A stretch of 64,000 nucleotides of DNA from Paragyromitra xinjiangensis. Lineage: Eukaryota; Ascomycota; Pezizomycetes; Pezizales; Discinaceae. Positions within the stretch are counted from its first letter, which is position 1. Each line of letters opens with the position of its first letter. Positions 11,740-24,739 of the stretch are shown here, one piece after another. The translations under genes and the position numbers were made by a program. Location of the stretch: NCBI GenBank assembly GCA_038503065.1, contig JBCAMK010000001.1, positions 3,286,001 through 3,350,000 of the forward strand, read 5' to 3'. Under the pieces are notes generated by a model. The model ran no database searches. It saw nothing but the letters and a program-made list of their open reading frames with translations, and was not told the DNA's origin.

Positions 11740-14700
11740 TCACAGTTCAACGTCGTCCATCTCACTGGGCTTCATCAAACCGCCAACCTTCATGGCCTTC
11801 TCCCTTTCCGCTCGCCTTGCCTCCTCAGCTGCGATTTCTCGGTCTTCGGCAAATAATTCAGTATTATCACCCGCAGAAAACTCTTTCAGCTGGATCAAGA
11901 AATCTCGGAGATTGAGCTTGAACTTCGGAAGGTCGTTATTCAAGGTGAAAAGGCCATCCACAAAGATCTTGACTTGGGTCCTACACGAAAAAGGTTTCAT
12001 TTGTTACAGAAACGATACCGAGAATGGGTCTTCAAAAGGAACTTACGGTTGAAGATGAGGGAATGCGTTACGGAGAAGTCCCGCTACATATTCCCGCAAA
12101 AATTGCGAATTTGAGGTACCGGCTGGTGCTTGATCAGGGGAGTATAGCGGTGTTTGAACCTTTCCAGAATCAACGAAGTAAAACATTCTAGACAAAAGTA
12201 GGGCTTGTAGTTTAAACCCTGCAACCCCATTAGAGCCGGCCCACAACGTATGAAGGATTCAAAACTTACCTGCTTTATGGTCTGCATCTGTAAGAACGAA
12301 GAAAATATCCTGCAATATGGGAATAAAAAACTGCTGGAAAAACGCGCTCGCAGTTTGAGGATCCGTCTCGGCAATATTATTGATGAGTTCGATACACATG
12401 TTCAAACCAGCCGCTTCAACTTCTCGGTTGTCATGCTTGCTGGCCCACAAGCAGGCGTCTATAACGAACTTAAATTGCCGATTGTCAAGTTTGAGTAATG
12501 CTGTAGTCTTTATCAGCAAACCAAATCCTTCATTAAAGTTTACCGAGACTAACCAGGGAAGCAATTCAGATTGATAGCTCTCAGAAGCTTGAAAAACTCC
12601 ACTCGGTGCTCAGGGTATTCTGAAAAGTCTTTGTTAATCATCTCAAGTGTGCACTCAAAAACGTTCTCCATGATGATCGGGATCTTGTCTTCCATCAGCC
12701 CATGTAGCTTGCTGATGATAGTAGACATAACATTCAAAACCTCCGCGTCCCGAGCATCTGCCACATTACGGTTATAATCCACCAGAATAGCATCCAGAAG
12801 AGGTGGGACAATATTGTTATTGACCATTTCCAAGTCGTCGGCCTTCTGCACATAAGTCTCGATCAATTTCAAGATCTCCTTTTTAACTGTGCGAAGGCCA
12901 CGGATACGAGGCATTTTTGGCGCAATGGGACCTGATACCTAAAGTCAGCAAGATTAAAAATAAAAAATAAGATGCGGCTTTTCCGCTCACCGTCTCTGGC
13001 AACCCCTTCGGAAACCATCTGACTGACGGCACGATACATTGATAACATATCCATGTAGATGCGACCGATCTGCGGGTAGAAATAGCTCCCGATTGAAGTA
13101 CAAGCCGCGACATTTGTCTTCATGATGTTGCCGATTACTTTGACAGTCTCTGTATTATCAAGGATAGTAGGATCTTGTGTCGCCTGTTGGATTATAGCAT
13201 CCCACTAAAAAAAACTGTCAGACCTTCAACGTTTTTACAAGGGTCAAGGGAATTTCATACAGCTGCGTTCGGAAGACCCATCAATTCTTGAATCAAACGC
13301 TCTTGGATACCTGATTGGCCTTGTGCACTGATCATATAACCACATGCCTCATAGAATGTGTGGACTTGTTGAGGTGACAAATCTCGCGTTATTGTCTGCA
13401 TTGTTCGCACAATTTCATCAATGAAAGGCTCGGTCTCTCCAGGTTGTAAGGCCACAAAGTGACGCCTGCACTTCTGGGCGATCTTAATAAAGGTATCACA
13501 GGCCATATCCTGAACACCTTCAATAGAGTCAGTAAATCAGGCCTACACACGCTAAAAGTGAAAGAACCCACCTTCATGTGTCTCGTGCATGAACTCGAAA
13601 AGCTTATTCACCACTGTCTTCAGGAATTTCCAGTGAGCCTTCAGAAACCGGGGGTATTGCCCCACAATATACATGATGTTAGACGCCACAACAGCTTTAT
13701 TATCTTTTCCACGCTTCATTTCTGTGAGCCCAAGGAGGTCCTTAATGACCGTAACCAAGAATCGCTTTTCAGTCTCTTCATTCATGGCCCCCGAGATAGA
13801 TCCGATGGCCCAACAGAGAGTGTTGCAATTGGCCCAGGACCATTCTGATCCGTCAACTTGCTTAGCCAGCTTTTCAGACATGATGTTCTCTGTATCCACG
13901 ACATCCAAATGTGTGAGGTAAACAAGACATTCTCGAGTTGCCTTGTACAACTGGATAGTATCGCTTTCTTTGACAAATTCACGAACAATTTCTCCTTCAT
14001 CGTTTTCTACAATCAGAACCTTTACGAAGTTAATATATCGATCGAAACCCACAACAGAAAGCAGGAACTCCAACTAACCTCCTCTGGCCTAACCATTCGC
14101 TCAATCATCACTTGCCTCAAATTTGACAGAACATCAGTGTACATGTGCTTTCTTAATGGAAAATTTGCATGTAAATTGGGATGAAGCGCGCCTCCTCCAC
14201 TAGCAAGACCAGCGGCACCAATTTGGCCCATACTAAGGAGAGGATTGATGTCCGTGATTGGGAGCGATTGCATCTCTTCATAAAGCTCCTGGACAAGCTT
14301 GTTCCAGTATTCAAGGCAGATTTTGAATATTTCGCGATCTTCAATTTGCGAAATACGGATGAGGTAGAAATGTGAGTGGGTGAGGTAATCTTTGTTTGGG
14401 AGATTCTCGATAAGCTAGAATTATACGAGTCAGTATAACTAATAGCCCTGAATAAGGCATAAATAAGATTTGTACCTTAAGGTGAGGGGTAAAAAAATTG
14501 CAGATAAACAGGGCCAGATTTTGGATGAATTCTTGGTCTCTATTGTTGCTTGATGGATAGACATAACGGAGATCGGTTGATAAAGGCACAATTTTTGAAA
14601 CTGTAGTCATGACGCTTGTAAACATCTCGACCAATTTCTCGTCATACTGGTACTGATTGACCTGGAGACCTCCAATTTCCGTCAAACACTTCATGGTAAC

Positions 14701-15675
14701 ATTCCGAAACTCGGGCTGCTCCAAGAACCGCGTACGTAGGGTTTCTATGATTGGTGTCTCAAAAATATAGCCTAAGGGGATCCAGTTAAGAAAACGTAGT
14801 AGCGTCTCCAGTGTCGCTTTGATAAGACTCGGTTGTTCGGCCATCTGTAGGACTTCAGAGCAGAGCTGAAAAATAGAAGAAAATTCCTGGCACATGGTCG
14901 TCTTCAGGTTCTTAGTCTTTGATTGTGTCATCTGCTCTGCCGAGAAATCAAACACTTCCTCTGAAAGTAATCGAAGGATAGCCATGTTGTTTTCGCAGAT
15001 GGAGAGATTACTACGACACGAGCTGATAATTTCGTTGATGAAATCTGGCCAGTCGTGGGGCCAGTCCTGTTTCAGTATCGATACGAGAACAAGATTTAGC
15101 TTATTGATCAGAATTCTCTGCTGATGCAAACTCTCTGGTGATGATGAGGCTTGGATAATAAATCCAACAACGAAATTCCGTATCCCTATGGTAATTACCT
15201 TTAGTTCCTAAAGCCATCACATAAAGCCTCTTTGCTTTAGTTTATGCTTACCTTGCCTTTGTTCTTTAGGTAAAATCTTCCATCGTGTCTGAATAACATT
15301 ATCGAGGACCTGCAGCCCGAGAACTGGATAAATCAGCAACACGAACAGGGTTATACACAAGAAATACCTACATTTCGTTTGCGGATAATTTGCAGACTCC
15401 AGCAACTTATCGACCAAGATCCAAGAGTCCGGATTCTCACGAAACTACGGGTAAAGTTAACACCAGATAAGGGCCAAAATATGGGAACATCTGAATATAT
15501 GAGAACACATACCTGATTCAAAACCAGCTGCGCGTTTTTTTGCTACGACAGGAGTCAGAACGCGTGCCATGGAAATCAAGAGCCGCAACAAAAAGCGTGA
15601 GCTTACCTCAGGACCTCTTCCTTCATAGAATGTACGAACGTGTTTGTCCAACTCATCGATAGAGATAGCAGCCAT
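11740..15675 (-). CDS. CRM1: exportin-1 / CRM1 nuclear export receptor, 13 exons
   Basis: A karyopherin that carries leucine-rich NES cargo out of the nucleus with Ran-GTP. Minus-strand exons: 15607..15675, 15513..15542, 15372..15444, 15252..15323, 14476..15185, 14079..14414, 13572..14019, 13261..13517, 12991..13204, 12554..12931, 12270..12500, 12047..12218 and 11740..11980. They total 1076 residues, the normal size. Diagnostic stretches: [15 protein letters not shown] (importin-beta N-terminal region), [81 protein letters not shown] and the acidic tail SEMDDVEL. The second exon is only 30 bases. The residue aligned with human Cys528, the leptomycin B target, is Thr ([10 protein letters not shown], about residue 529). 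Confidence 0.95.
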
Positions 15676-18600
15676 TCTTGCGTTTATGCTCGTGCTCTGG
15701 ATTCAGGTGAAGATGTCTGTACCAGAGCCTGCGAGGAGGGATTGACAACCTATCAATAACGAATGCCTATATTTCGAAGTGATTCGGACCGCTAAGTAGT
15801 TGGTGATTGGGAGGATATTTGCTCGATAGGGATGGCGGGGTAAGAAGAGGATCTGAGACTGCACTGGCTTTAGCAAAAGTAGCAATAAACCTTCAGTTAT
15901 TTCTGGACATTCATACACTGGGAAGTTTCCTGCAACGCAGACACACGCGAATAAAATGAAATCCGCCCGGAGAATTGCGTGGAGCAGTCAAAGGTAAAGA
16001 GAAGCAGAGGACCAGGGCTGCAGGAAGACAAGCGAAGGCGGGGCGGCTGGCTTGTATCCGTCATGGGCTTAGTCAGCCTCCACACCCAACGCATCTCAAG
16101 AGCCGCAACGGTTTCTCCATCAAAGGGGACAATTCACAGATTGAAAGCGACCCCTGAGGATTAACATGCTAGTTTTAGGCTGTAGCTTGCTCACAGGTAA
16201 GTGTAATTTGCATTTTTTATTATGATTCATTCATTTGTTAGGTTCAAAATCAGAAGGCAGTGGGCCGAGTGATAACACATGAAGAGCTCCACTACCCGTG
16301 TGAACCATCTAGCTCCCAGGATCGCACAACATCCTCTAGCGCATAATATCACTCGCAAAAACCACCAAGAATTTAGTTTCTTGTACGAAATGAAAGGCCG
16401 TGGAAGGAACCGGCCTTGATTCTAACCGTCACCCAGGTCTGACCAATTAACTACATGTACTTTACAGCTGTTCTAGCAGGTATGTGAAATTTAGTGTGTG
16501 CTCTTTTTTTTAGAATTGTAGAGATTAACCACAAAAGTCCCTTGTTGCGCAGAGCGCATGCTCTGGGGAAGATGTATGTCTACACATGGTCTAGCTACTA
16601 CATGTAGTACATATGCCTGAGTAAAACGTTTGAATAATTCTGAACAGGTGGCACTGAGAGAAAACAAATATTAATTCATGAATCTTGGCCTGAAGTCTTT
16701 CAAATAACACTTCCTTACATTAAATAATCCCCTCCCTACTGCTCGTGAATATGGTAGTGCGCGCTGGGGTATCTGGAAGGAACAATTGTTGGTTTGGATG
16801 GGCGATATAGTTCTATTGGTAACATATAATTATAAGGCTGTCTTCTATGTATTGAGGGTGAATCAGTAGGGGTAACTATATGTAGCGTCTTGTAGTAAGA
16901 GGATGTTAGATCAAGTGATGGTTGATAGTTCCGATAATCAGTTCTATTAATTCAATTAGAATTTGTGTACTATTTCTAACTCAGTTCAACCAATCTATCA
17001 TTGGTTAGGTAGCATAACCTTCCTTTACCCAAGAGTGAGACATGTGCATGGGAGACGCATGGAGAAAGCCAAGCTGCACAATTTATCGTGGGGGTATTTG
17101 GCTGCCTCTGAATGTGGAGACTCGAGAGTAGTATTTATCAATCGCATACGTTTGTATGAGATACAGAAACAGTAGGTAGTATAGTCTTGCCTGAGTCGCA
17201 GATGTTTGTGACTACGAGTCTATTGGGCTGCTGGTACAGATGAACTTTTACGGGCTTTGTGGTCATAGATAGGCAGTAAAAATGCCTGGGATTACGATGA
17301 GTTATGGCCTTGATGCCTTTACACCCCCGCAGCGGAAGCTTGGAATTATGATGTGTACTGGTATTGTGGTTGTTGCCTGAAGATAAAGTCTGAATGGTGC
17401 GTTGGGTTCGAGTAAGTTCCTTGGGATTTTTCAAGGAGATGTTGGCTTTTGTTTGTGTACTTGCTGTGTGTTGAGTGAATGGTCTAGAGGATAACCCGAA
17501 TTTGTTTATTCAATAGCCTGTGCCAAAAAAAGGGACTGATTGCTGGGTCGTCTGCATAAGCCATGAGATGCAGTCTTTATGGAGGCATTCTACCCGAAGG
17601 GTATATCACTGCTTTCAGCCGCATACCGCTGGCGAGCTGCGAGGAGGACGGTGAATAAACAATACTCCACGCGTTCAAGCCACCTCGGTCTCTGTGCCGG
17701 CAATGATATTGCCGAGGGGTCTAAGGAACCACAAGTCGTAACGAGACCTTAGAGTTACATGTATTAGCTGAATGCTAATGCCGACAGCTACTGCCCGATG
17801 AGCTGGTTTTTTTGCATCGGATTAAAGAAGAATTTGGTGTAGATAACGTCTGAACCTACGGATCCTCAAAGGTGTAATAGGACAGAGAGGGGGAAAATAT
17901 TTGTTAATGTAACGTACGGGAGTAATTGTCCGCAGGAGAGTTAATTGCAGTAATTTCCCAATTTCCATGGGCAACTGAGGCTTGTGCTGAAGGATTGTTG
18001 TAGCAGATGAGCTGTTGAGTGGGTAAGGTGTGCCTGGGCAAATTGCCAAGCGTCGTAATTTCCGCAGGAAGGGAACCTTGACCAGGTTGGTGCGGTGCCT
18101 TTTCTAATCCTGGTTGGTGTGACCCCCTTTCACATTCCCGGCCTCATATCGACGGCTCGCATGGGCTTTAATTGGCCTCCTGTGCAGTGGACAGGGTTTT
18201 TTCGTGTACCTGCTGCCTGTTCCTGTCTCAAGCGATGCCGATGCAGGATGCAGCGACGTGCATGGGAGCGTTTGACCACCGATTTCGTGCTGGGAAGGCC
18301 AGAAAAGGCAGAAAGGGATGTTTCCAGTTCCTGGGAGCTTGGCGAGAAGCAATTGACCAATCTCTCCACAGCCGCCCGCTCGCGGGCTGTCTCGTCTTCA
18401 GGCCCAGACAGCAGCCAGTCCTTAACCCTCATCTAGCTAATCCTTTCCTTCTCAACCTTCGTCTTCCGTTCACTGTGCCTCTCCTTTCCTTCCTCGCTTT
18501 CACTATTTTCCACCCTCCTCCTTTCTTTCTCCCCCCCCACCCTTCTTCTACCTCCACCACATCGTCGGGTTCACCAGACAGAGGCTCTCCAGTCAGAAAG

Positions 18601-18960
18601 TCTACGCTGCTATTCGGTCAGCAAGCCTCTATCAGTCACTCTTTTGACCCACGCACGCTTTTCCACAAAATCGATCTAACCCTTAGTCTTTCCTTAATTT
18701 TTTCTCGTGAAACTCCGCCGTTACATGACTCTTTCGCTCTTTGTTACTACCTTACATTTAACACATTGCTTCACTTAATTGGTAAATATTTCTTTGGTTG
18801 ACGTGGAGCGGAGATCGTTGTTCTTGTAGCCAAGCAACTACCATTTTTCACTGCTGCTGCAACTCTCTATCAAGGTCAATTTCACCGATATTTTATATAA
18901 ACATTTCAATCTGGCCTCATCAATTATTCAAGATCTTCTGGATACCAGGTGATATTCAAG
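15676..18960. other. long gene-free region upstream of the SKG6-like gene
   Basis: About 3.3 kb without a supported coding gene. The left part must hold the CRM1 promoter. From 18420 to 18750 it is strongly CT-rich (TTTCCTTCCTCGCTTTC and similar), a common fungal promoter feature, leading into the 5' untranslated region of the next gene. A short CCGGCAATGATATTGCCG palindrome lies near 17698. I found no tRNA A/B-box pair. Confidence 0.45.
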
Positions 18961-21144
18961 GTTAGTATTTGCAATACAATATTGATGCATCTCGTTAGAT
19001 TTCCGTCTAACATACAAATCTGACTTTTAGCTTAATACACATGCATACTCACGGACACCATCGCTGGCATGAACTTGTGCGTCGAAAAGCTACAGCTGCG
19101 CCAGCAGCAATACCTTTCGAAGATGCACCTACCATAAGCCTTGAGAAACGTCAAGCTACAACTACTTCAACCACCCCTTCATCGACTTGTACACAAGGTG
19201 ATACTTCGTCCAGATGCGAACTGCCTGCAGGTGCTTCCAATTCCACACTGCCAATTTTACTTGGTGCACTGTGAGTCTTATACTCCCGATCCTTGGGAGC
19301 ACAATTGTGTTTCTGACTTGTTTAGTGTTCCGATTTTTATTGCAGTCATTGTTTTGATCTATCTTCACCGACGACACACCCAAAAGCTGGCAAAGGAAGA
19401 TGCGATGGACAAAACAAAAAGCATGGATTTTGGCATGGAGTTTGGGGATAGTACTCGCTCGAAAATTCCAAAGGCTCACCTTGCCGATGGGGAGAAACCG
19501 GATAGCCGTAGTCACCGCCAAGTTTCGCTGGATTTAGATGTGGCTTCACCCTACCTGCTCCCCGCAGTTTTGCATAACTCACGGGACACTTTGCACAGTC
19601 TGGCTGCCAGCGGGGATGATCGGTATGGTCGCCCGATGACGGCTAACTCTAGCCACCACGGAGGATCACCATTTCCAGGAAGTACCTCTCAATACACCAA
19701 CCGCGACAGGGATTCGTCAATCTATGCGCATTCACTGAGACACGATGATAGTCCTGATGGTTCACAGATGAGCATGAATGGAGGGCTACTCAATGGGGCT
19801 TCACCTATGCCAATGTCCACACCTCCTCCCCCACGAAAGGCATCTTTACCAACCGTCTCTTCCCCACGCAGCATTGTTCCTCAAATCAACGTTCCGTCGC
19901 CATCCACTAAGTCACCTCACTCTGGCTTGCCTTCTAACCCTCGCGTCGGACTTCCTGGGCGTCAAGTTGATGGAGATATTAAGCAAACTGTGATTGAGCA
20001 GCCTAATCCTCAGAACTCTGCTAAAGGCCTTCCTTCCGCACTTCAAATTGGTCAGCCATCGCCCAAGATCGACATCCAATTTAACTTGGAGGAGTCATCA
20101 AGACCACTTTCCAATGATCAAAGTGAATATGGCGAAGGGCCTCATTTTCGTCTGTCAGTGGCATCCGAACAAAGTGAAGTGGAAGATTCTGCCCAATCCC
20201 AAGCAGCTGGCCGTAAGAGCTTGGCTCCTGGATCCTTTGAAGACCGCAGGCTTTCTGTGGGCTTCCGCCCTCTTCCACCAGAAGGAACTGCAGATGAGAA
20301 TGCAGAGGAACGCGCCATGCGAATCAGGTCTTTCTACAAGGAATACTTTGAGGATACCTCTCCTGCACCTCCCCTTCCAACCCAAACCAGAGGCCTTAAC
20401 CGGCAAGAAGACCACCATGGAGAGTACCACGATGATAGCGTTGCTGTTTACGATCAAGAAACTGGGCGATTTGTTATTCCTGGAGCGAAGCCCTTTGCGG
20501 AGCCTCCTACTAGACGTGCGATGACTCCTCCGCCTAGAATGCCTCCTCGATTCGGTGGACCTCCGCCAAGAGGTGGATCCTCATCTAGTGGGCGCTTTAT
20601 GCCCCCAGGCCCTAGGTCCTTCTCATCTGCTAGTGGGCGGATGGGCCCCGGAGCGCCCCCTCAGCGAAAACCATTGGCCCCTCCGGCACCACTTCATCTT
20701 CTACCCACACCTTCTATGCTAAAAGAAGATGCGTTCGCTTCGCCTATTATGTTTGCTCCACCCTCCAGAATTCCCGGTGAAGGTTCAGAGTCGCCTAGCC
20801 TTCGCGGAGGAGTTCGTCCCTACTCGCCTAGCGTATCTCCACACGTACCACTCGCATCTGCCTTCGACGAACTCTCTGTCCTCCCTAATCCCCATAATTT
20901 AAGGAATTCCTCGACCTTCACCGGGCTTGATTTTGCTCCCCCACGGAAGTTCAAGAACGACGATGTAGTCAGTGACGCCGGTAGTATCAGAAGCAACAAA
21001 AGTGGAGTGTCGGCAATGCAAATTCAAAATATCAGGAACGGGGCATATCGTGTATCACGTATCCCCCAGGATGTTGTGCCCGCTAAGGATGCAATAGCTT
21101 CAAACCTTAAGCCTACTTGGAACATGCGACCCCATGCAGGTTGA
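18961..21144 (+). CDS. single-pass membrane protein, STP-rich, SKG6/TOS2-like layout
   Basis: Coding exons 19041..19270 and 19326..21144 give 683 residues. A likely 5'-UTR intron runs 18961..19030 (GTTAGT...TTTTAG), just before the ATG. Residues 1-75 are His/Thr/Ser-rich with a dibasic EKRQ site and two cysteines (CTQGDTSSRC), followed by one membrane segment (LPILLGALVPIFIAVIVLIY) and a basic flank (LHRRHTQK). The long cytoplasmic tail begins KEDAMDKTKSMDFGM and is Pro/Ser-rich and disordered, with PPPRMPP-type stretches. No cleavable signal peptide is visible, so the protein is probably inserted by its internal segment. This layout matches fungal polarity or wall-associated membrane proteins of the SKG6 type; the function is not established. 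Confidence 0.75.
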
Positions 21145-22557
21145 GCAACTTATTTGAGTGCAGTATAGATTTCTTTCTTTTGGGTGTATGGGGTTCTCTT
21201 TGGGCAGCGTTTTCGGCAATGATGATTTCCAAACCGAAGGAACGCGGGCGACCGGCGGCTGTATTTCTTTGATTTCCTATCTTTTCTTATAATGATCTTC
21301 GGTGGTTCTGGCGATATTAAGCACAAAGTCGATCCAAGCGCAAGTATAAATCAGCAAATAGCGACGCAAGTCATGAGAGCGAAGGTGAACGCAGTTCCTT
21401 TAGAATTGAAGGTTTTGTGGTAAATACATGTAATTGCGTGCTGGGCGTGCTCAGTTCTTTGGTTAGATGAGGGAGGTAAAATATTTGAGTTGAGCGAAAG
21501 AAGTGTTCCTGTTGTACCCTCTATTTTTTCCACAAGAGGATCTCCTCCATTTTTTCCTTATTTGTTCCGAGTTCTCGACTATAATCTTATCGCGAGTGTA
21601 TGAGTAAACCCGATAGCGGTCTAGCAGATGCGGAAGTACGTTGTGTGGTAAGTATTACGGCGTGGTTTTTTTTACTATTGTCTATCTAGCGGAGGGTTTT
21701 CAGTTTTACTTTTCCTTATTGGTTGTTTTTTTTTGTTTTTTCTTGATATTTCTCACTTCCCTTCTCAACTGGAAACGGCTCACGATCGCGAGTTGTTTCC
21801 AGAGAAGTTTGTGAATGTAAGTATAGTAAAGGTTGTAGTATTAGCGGAATTTCACTTAAGTTGGCACAGCTCGTTAATACCGCAAGTGGGCAAGCGAAGT
21901 TGGGTACAACCCCTGCCTAGTTGAGCGATAGTTTTGGCATCGTAAGTAGCTCCATAGGCACTGCATAAAAGAAGTACTAAGAACAAAATGAACGATACCA
22001 ATAGTCATGAGCAACGGATACGAGGTACCCAGTATAGGTAAGTTTCTGGAAGTGTCTTCCTGCGACATCACACGTACTGCAGGCGTATACGCATTAACAG
22101 GGTAGCAGGTAGAAAGCCAGGCGTGCGAAAGCCGTTTCTAGAAGCCTTTCTCCCGCTTAATTCCAGACTACATAGGGGGTTTCCTTCTTTCCCTGCGAGA
22201 GAGAACAAACTTTTCCCGCAGATTTTCTCCCTTATACCCATACCCTTAAAAACCATTATAATTTTTAGCTACGAGCCCGCACCCATAGATCTCTACAAGG
22301 TGTGGGAATGCATTAGTAAATGTATCAATAAATATACCACTCGTTTCGTACGTGGGGAAAATTGTAAAAGAGCTAATATTTTACTACTAGGAATGGTGAT
22401 GATAATGCATCGATTTTGTTGTTTGGTTCGGGCATTTATCGACGCATACTTGTAGGAATTGCTTAAATCGTCTCACTACATAGGTCACAATAGTCTTTTC
22501 TGTACCCGTCAGTTCCGCATCCCTAAGTTCTACCCGCACCCACAATCCTCAATAATC
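21145..22557. other. intergenic
   Basis: About 1.4 kb with no supportable gene. It begins with the T-rich 3' region of the preceding gene and has long T runs near 21666 and 21725. The frames are short and unlike any family I know. Confidence 0.45.
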
Positions 22558-23698
22558 ATGGCGCATCCCAACAGCAAAAAAACCCCTGGGTCAAGTTGGC
22601 TTCAGCAGCACCAGGTGTAGAGTCGAATTGCCAAACCTTCAACGCAATATCCACCTCGGCACGGTAAAGTAGGCCCACGCGAAATGTGGCCCTTGAACTA
22701 GAAATGCTCCTCCACTCAAGCGATTAAGCAATTACTGACGCCTTCGCTCCATTTACCTTTTTTTTCCCCCAGTGACAGCGGCTCCATGGTTATTGTCTAG
22801 TTTAAGAGAGCCACCACCTTCCCCATCCAAGGTAGTGCAAATCTGCTGCCTGACATTCCTTTTGATCGCTTCCTTGAGCACCACCATCGCATCTGCCTGC
22901 ATATCCCGGTCATATTATCAATGCAGTACTTTAAAAAGGAACTATAGGTACACCAGCACCAGCGGTAAGGAATGAGATGAACCGACTCTCAGAAATATAC
23001 CCATCCCATGATAACGTCAACTACAGTAAAATCACCCTATAAGAACTCGGGTTATAAGAACATGTGGGCTGGGCTGGGCTGGGGTTATTTTGTGTACATC
23101 AGTACTTGCTTATAAGAATATATTCTTATAGGGTGATTGTGCTGTATCCATCGTACCCAACAGCCCGCCTCCTTTCGTATCTCATTCAATTATTGTTTTA
23201 GTTTCGTCTTAGTTACCCTCACCTCCTGACGGAGTCCCTCAATGGACCCTTGATGCGAGTAAACTTTTTCTACTGGTTTAGTGGTTGGTTAAACTTCCCT
23301 AGAACATACTGGGACCTGCCTGAAGAGCCCAACTTCAAGAATGCTAGTACTTTCTTGCTTATTGTTAATTCTGCTGCACTCATCGTCATCCTCTCTACAC
23401 TGACCAGGATTAATATTTTTTTCATCATCGGGAGATGGGAGTTAGCCGCATTCGAGATTCTTAGGGGGGGGCTTCATATTCGGCGATGGGTTACAGCTTT
23501 AATAAAGCGAATCATTTTACAGCGAGATGTTCCTATAGTGATTTTCTTGGTGGGTATTGTGAAGGTGAAGGTAATGGGGATAATGGAATGCCCTCCACCT
23601 ATGGATATTTTGCGGCTCAAGTTGAGGCAGCCCTTAGGGAGCCGCTGCTCCCAAACAGAGCAAGCTCGGATGAAACGCAGCAAACAGCAGACTATTAA
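22558..23698 (+). CDS. unrecognised multi-span membrane protein (tentative model)
   Basis: Not recognised. Two internal exons are well supported by frame and splice sites: 22773..22947 (after a strong polypyrimidine-CAG) with a membrane segment VVQICCLTFLLIASLSTTIA, and one starting at 23213 in matching phase, reading SYPHLLTESLNGPLMRVNFF, then the segments FLLIVNSAALIVIL and INIFFIIGRWELAAFEIL. The probable last stretch ends at 23698 and carries a LREPLLPNRASS tail with a dileucine-like signal. The start is uncertain: ATG 22558 (MAHPNSKKTPGS) fits only with a poor donor. The join to the last exon is also uncertain (donors GTGGGT or GTAATG near 23550). The 265-base intron 22948..23212 contains the second MITE. 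Confidence 0.45.
23024..23144. mobile_element. MITE inside an intron, CAGT termini, TA duplication
   Basis: A 121-base element. The left end is CAGTAAAATCACCCTATAAG and the right end, reverse-complemented, is CAGCACAATCACCCTATAAG. It is flanked by TA at 23022-23023 and 23145-23146. The termini share the core AATCNCCCTATAAG with the MITE at 3801-3971, so the two are related. The interior differs and contains GGGCTGGGCTGGGCTGGGG. Confidence 0.75.
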
Positions 23699-24739
23699 AG
23701 TTAGTGGCAGATGTACTCCACCTACCTACTCCATGTACCCTGCATCCCTGGGGGACCCAATTTGAGCCCAGGACCGGGAGTGCATACCGCTTGCCGCTGG
23801 AGAGAGGTGGAGGGAGGGGACTTCAGCCGGAAACCCGGGAGTGGCCATAAACGGTCTCTGTCCCACGATTCTGGTGCTGACCGTCTCGTAATTGCCCGTT
23901 TATTTTGTGTATTAATAGTCTGGGCCGGAACGACATGCTGTCTCGTGATGAAAACAAAAATAAAAAACGAAAAGGGTTTCTTTACGAGTCTGTACGCAGC
24001 TACAAGGGACATAATATATGAAAGCGGATTGGCATCAGAACATAAGCATACGAACATCAACACTTCCATATTACGATGAAGTCCGCAGTTGAGGACTGTC
24101 TCCATACTGCTCGTGTTCATGTTCGCTCTTCCGCCAAGGTGCAACTTTCCCCGCCGTGCAAACAGTGAGCGAGGCGATCCCCAGAAGAAGAAAATTTCCC
24201 TGACTACCCCTTGCGCCTACCTCCTCTACAGACACCATACAAGCCCACGCGATCTCCCTTCTCCGCTCTTGTCCAGGCTGCATATCTACCAAGTTGGATA
24301 CTTTAGATACACACACAACATCCCCCTTCCTGTTCCCTCTCTGCCCCTTCCTCCCCCTTCCTCCCCTTCTCCCCCTCTCCCCCTCCCCCCCCCCGCTCTT
24401 TCTTCCGCTGGCTTGACTACCGCTGGCAGCTTCCTTGCTAGATCTTTGCTGTCTTCGTCTGATTGCTGTTTGGGTTAACTTTCTGCCCTATCCACTCCTT
24501 TGGTCTTTAGACGCATTCGCTTGCTGTCATTGTCGCTTTTCTTCCTGTCTAGTCATCATAATCTTGATCTGTTTCTTTATTTCGTTCTCTCCCTAGCATT
24601 TTTTAACCTTTTTTCTTTCCCTGCACGCTGTATCGTTTTCGGCCACTATTTACTCGGTCTTACAATCTAAGCCCTCCCTTTTCCATTATTTATCACTCCG
24701 CACAGCGCGCGCGCGTTGTGAAAAATTGCTGCATAAACA
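23699..24739. other. intergenic, pyrimidine-rich promoter
   Basis: No supportable gene. From 24320 to 24400 it is almost pure C/T (CCTTCCTCCCCTTCTCCCC), with more pyrimidine tracts up to 24650, and it sits directly upstream of the next start. This resembles the CT-rich region ahead of the gene at 19041. Confidence 0.5.

Noticed and set aside
13480..13510. Cys in MACDTF taken as the leptomycin B target of CRM1
   Set aside because: Counting residues puts it about 57 positions after the true site; the aligned residue is the Thr in [10 protein letters not shown].
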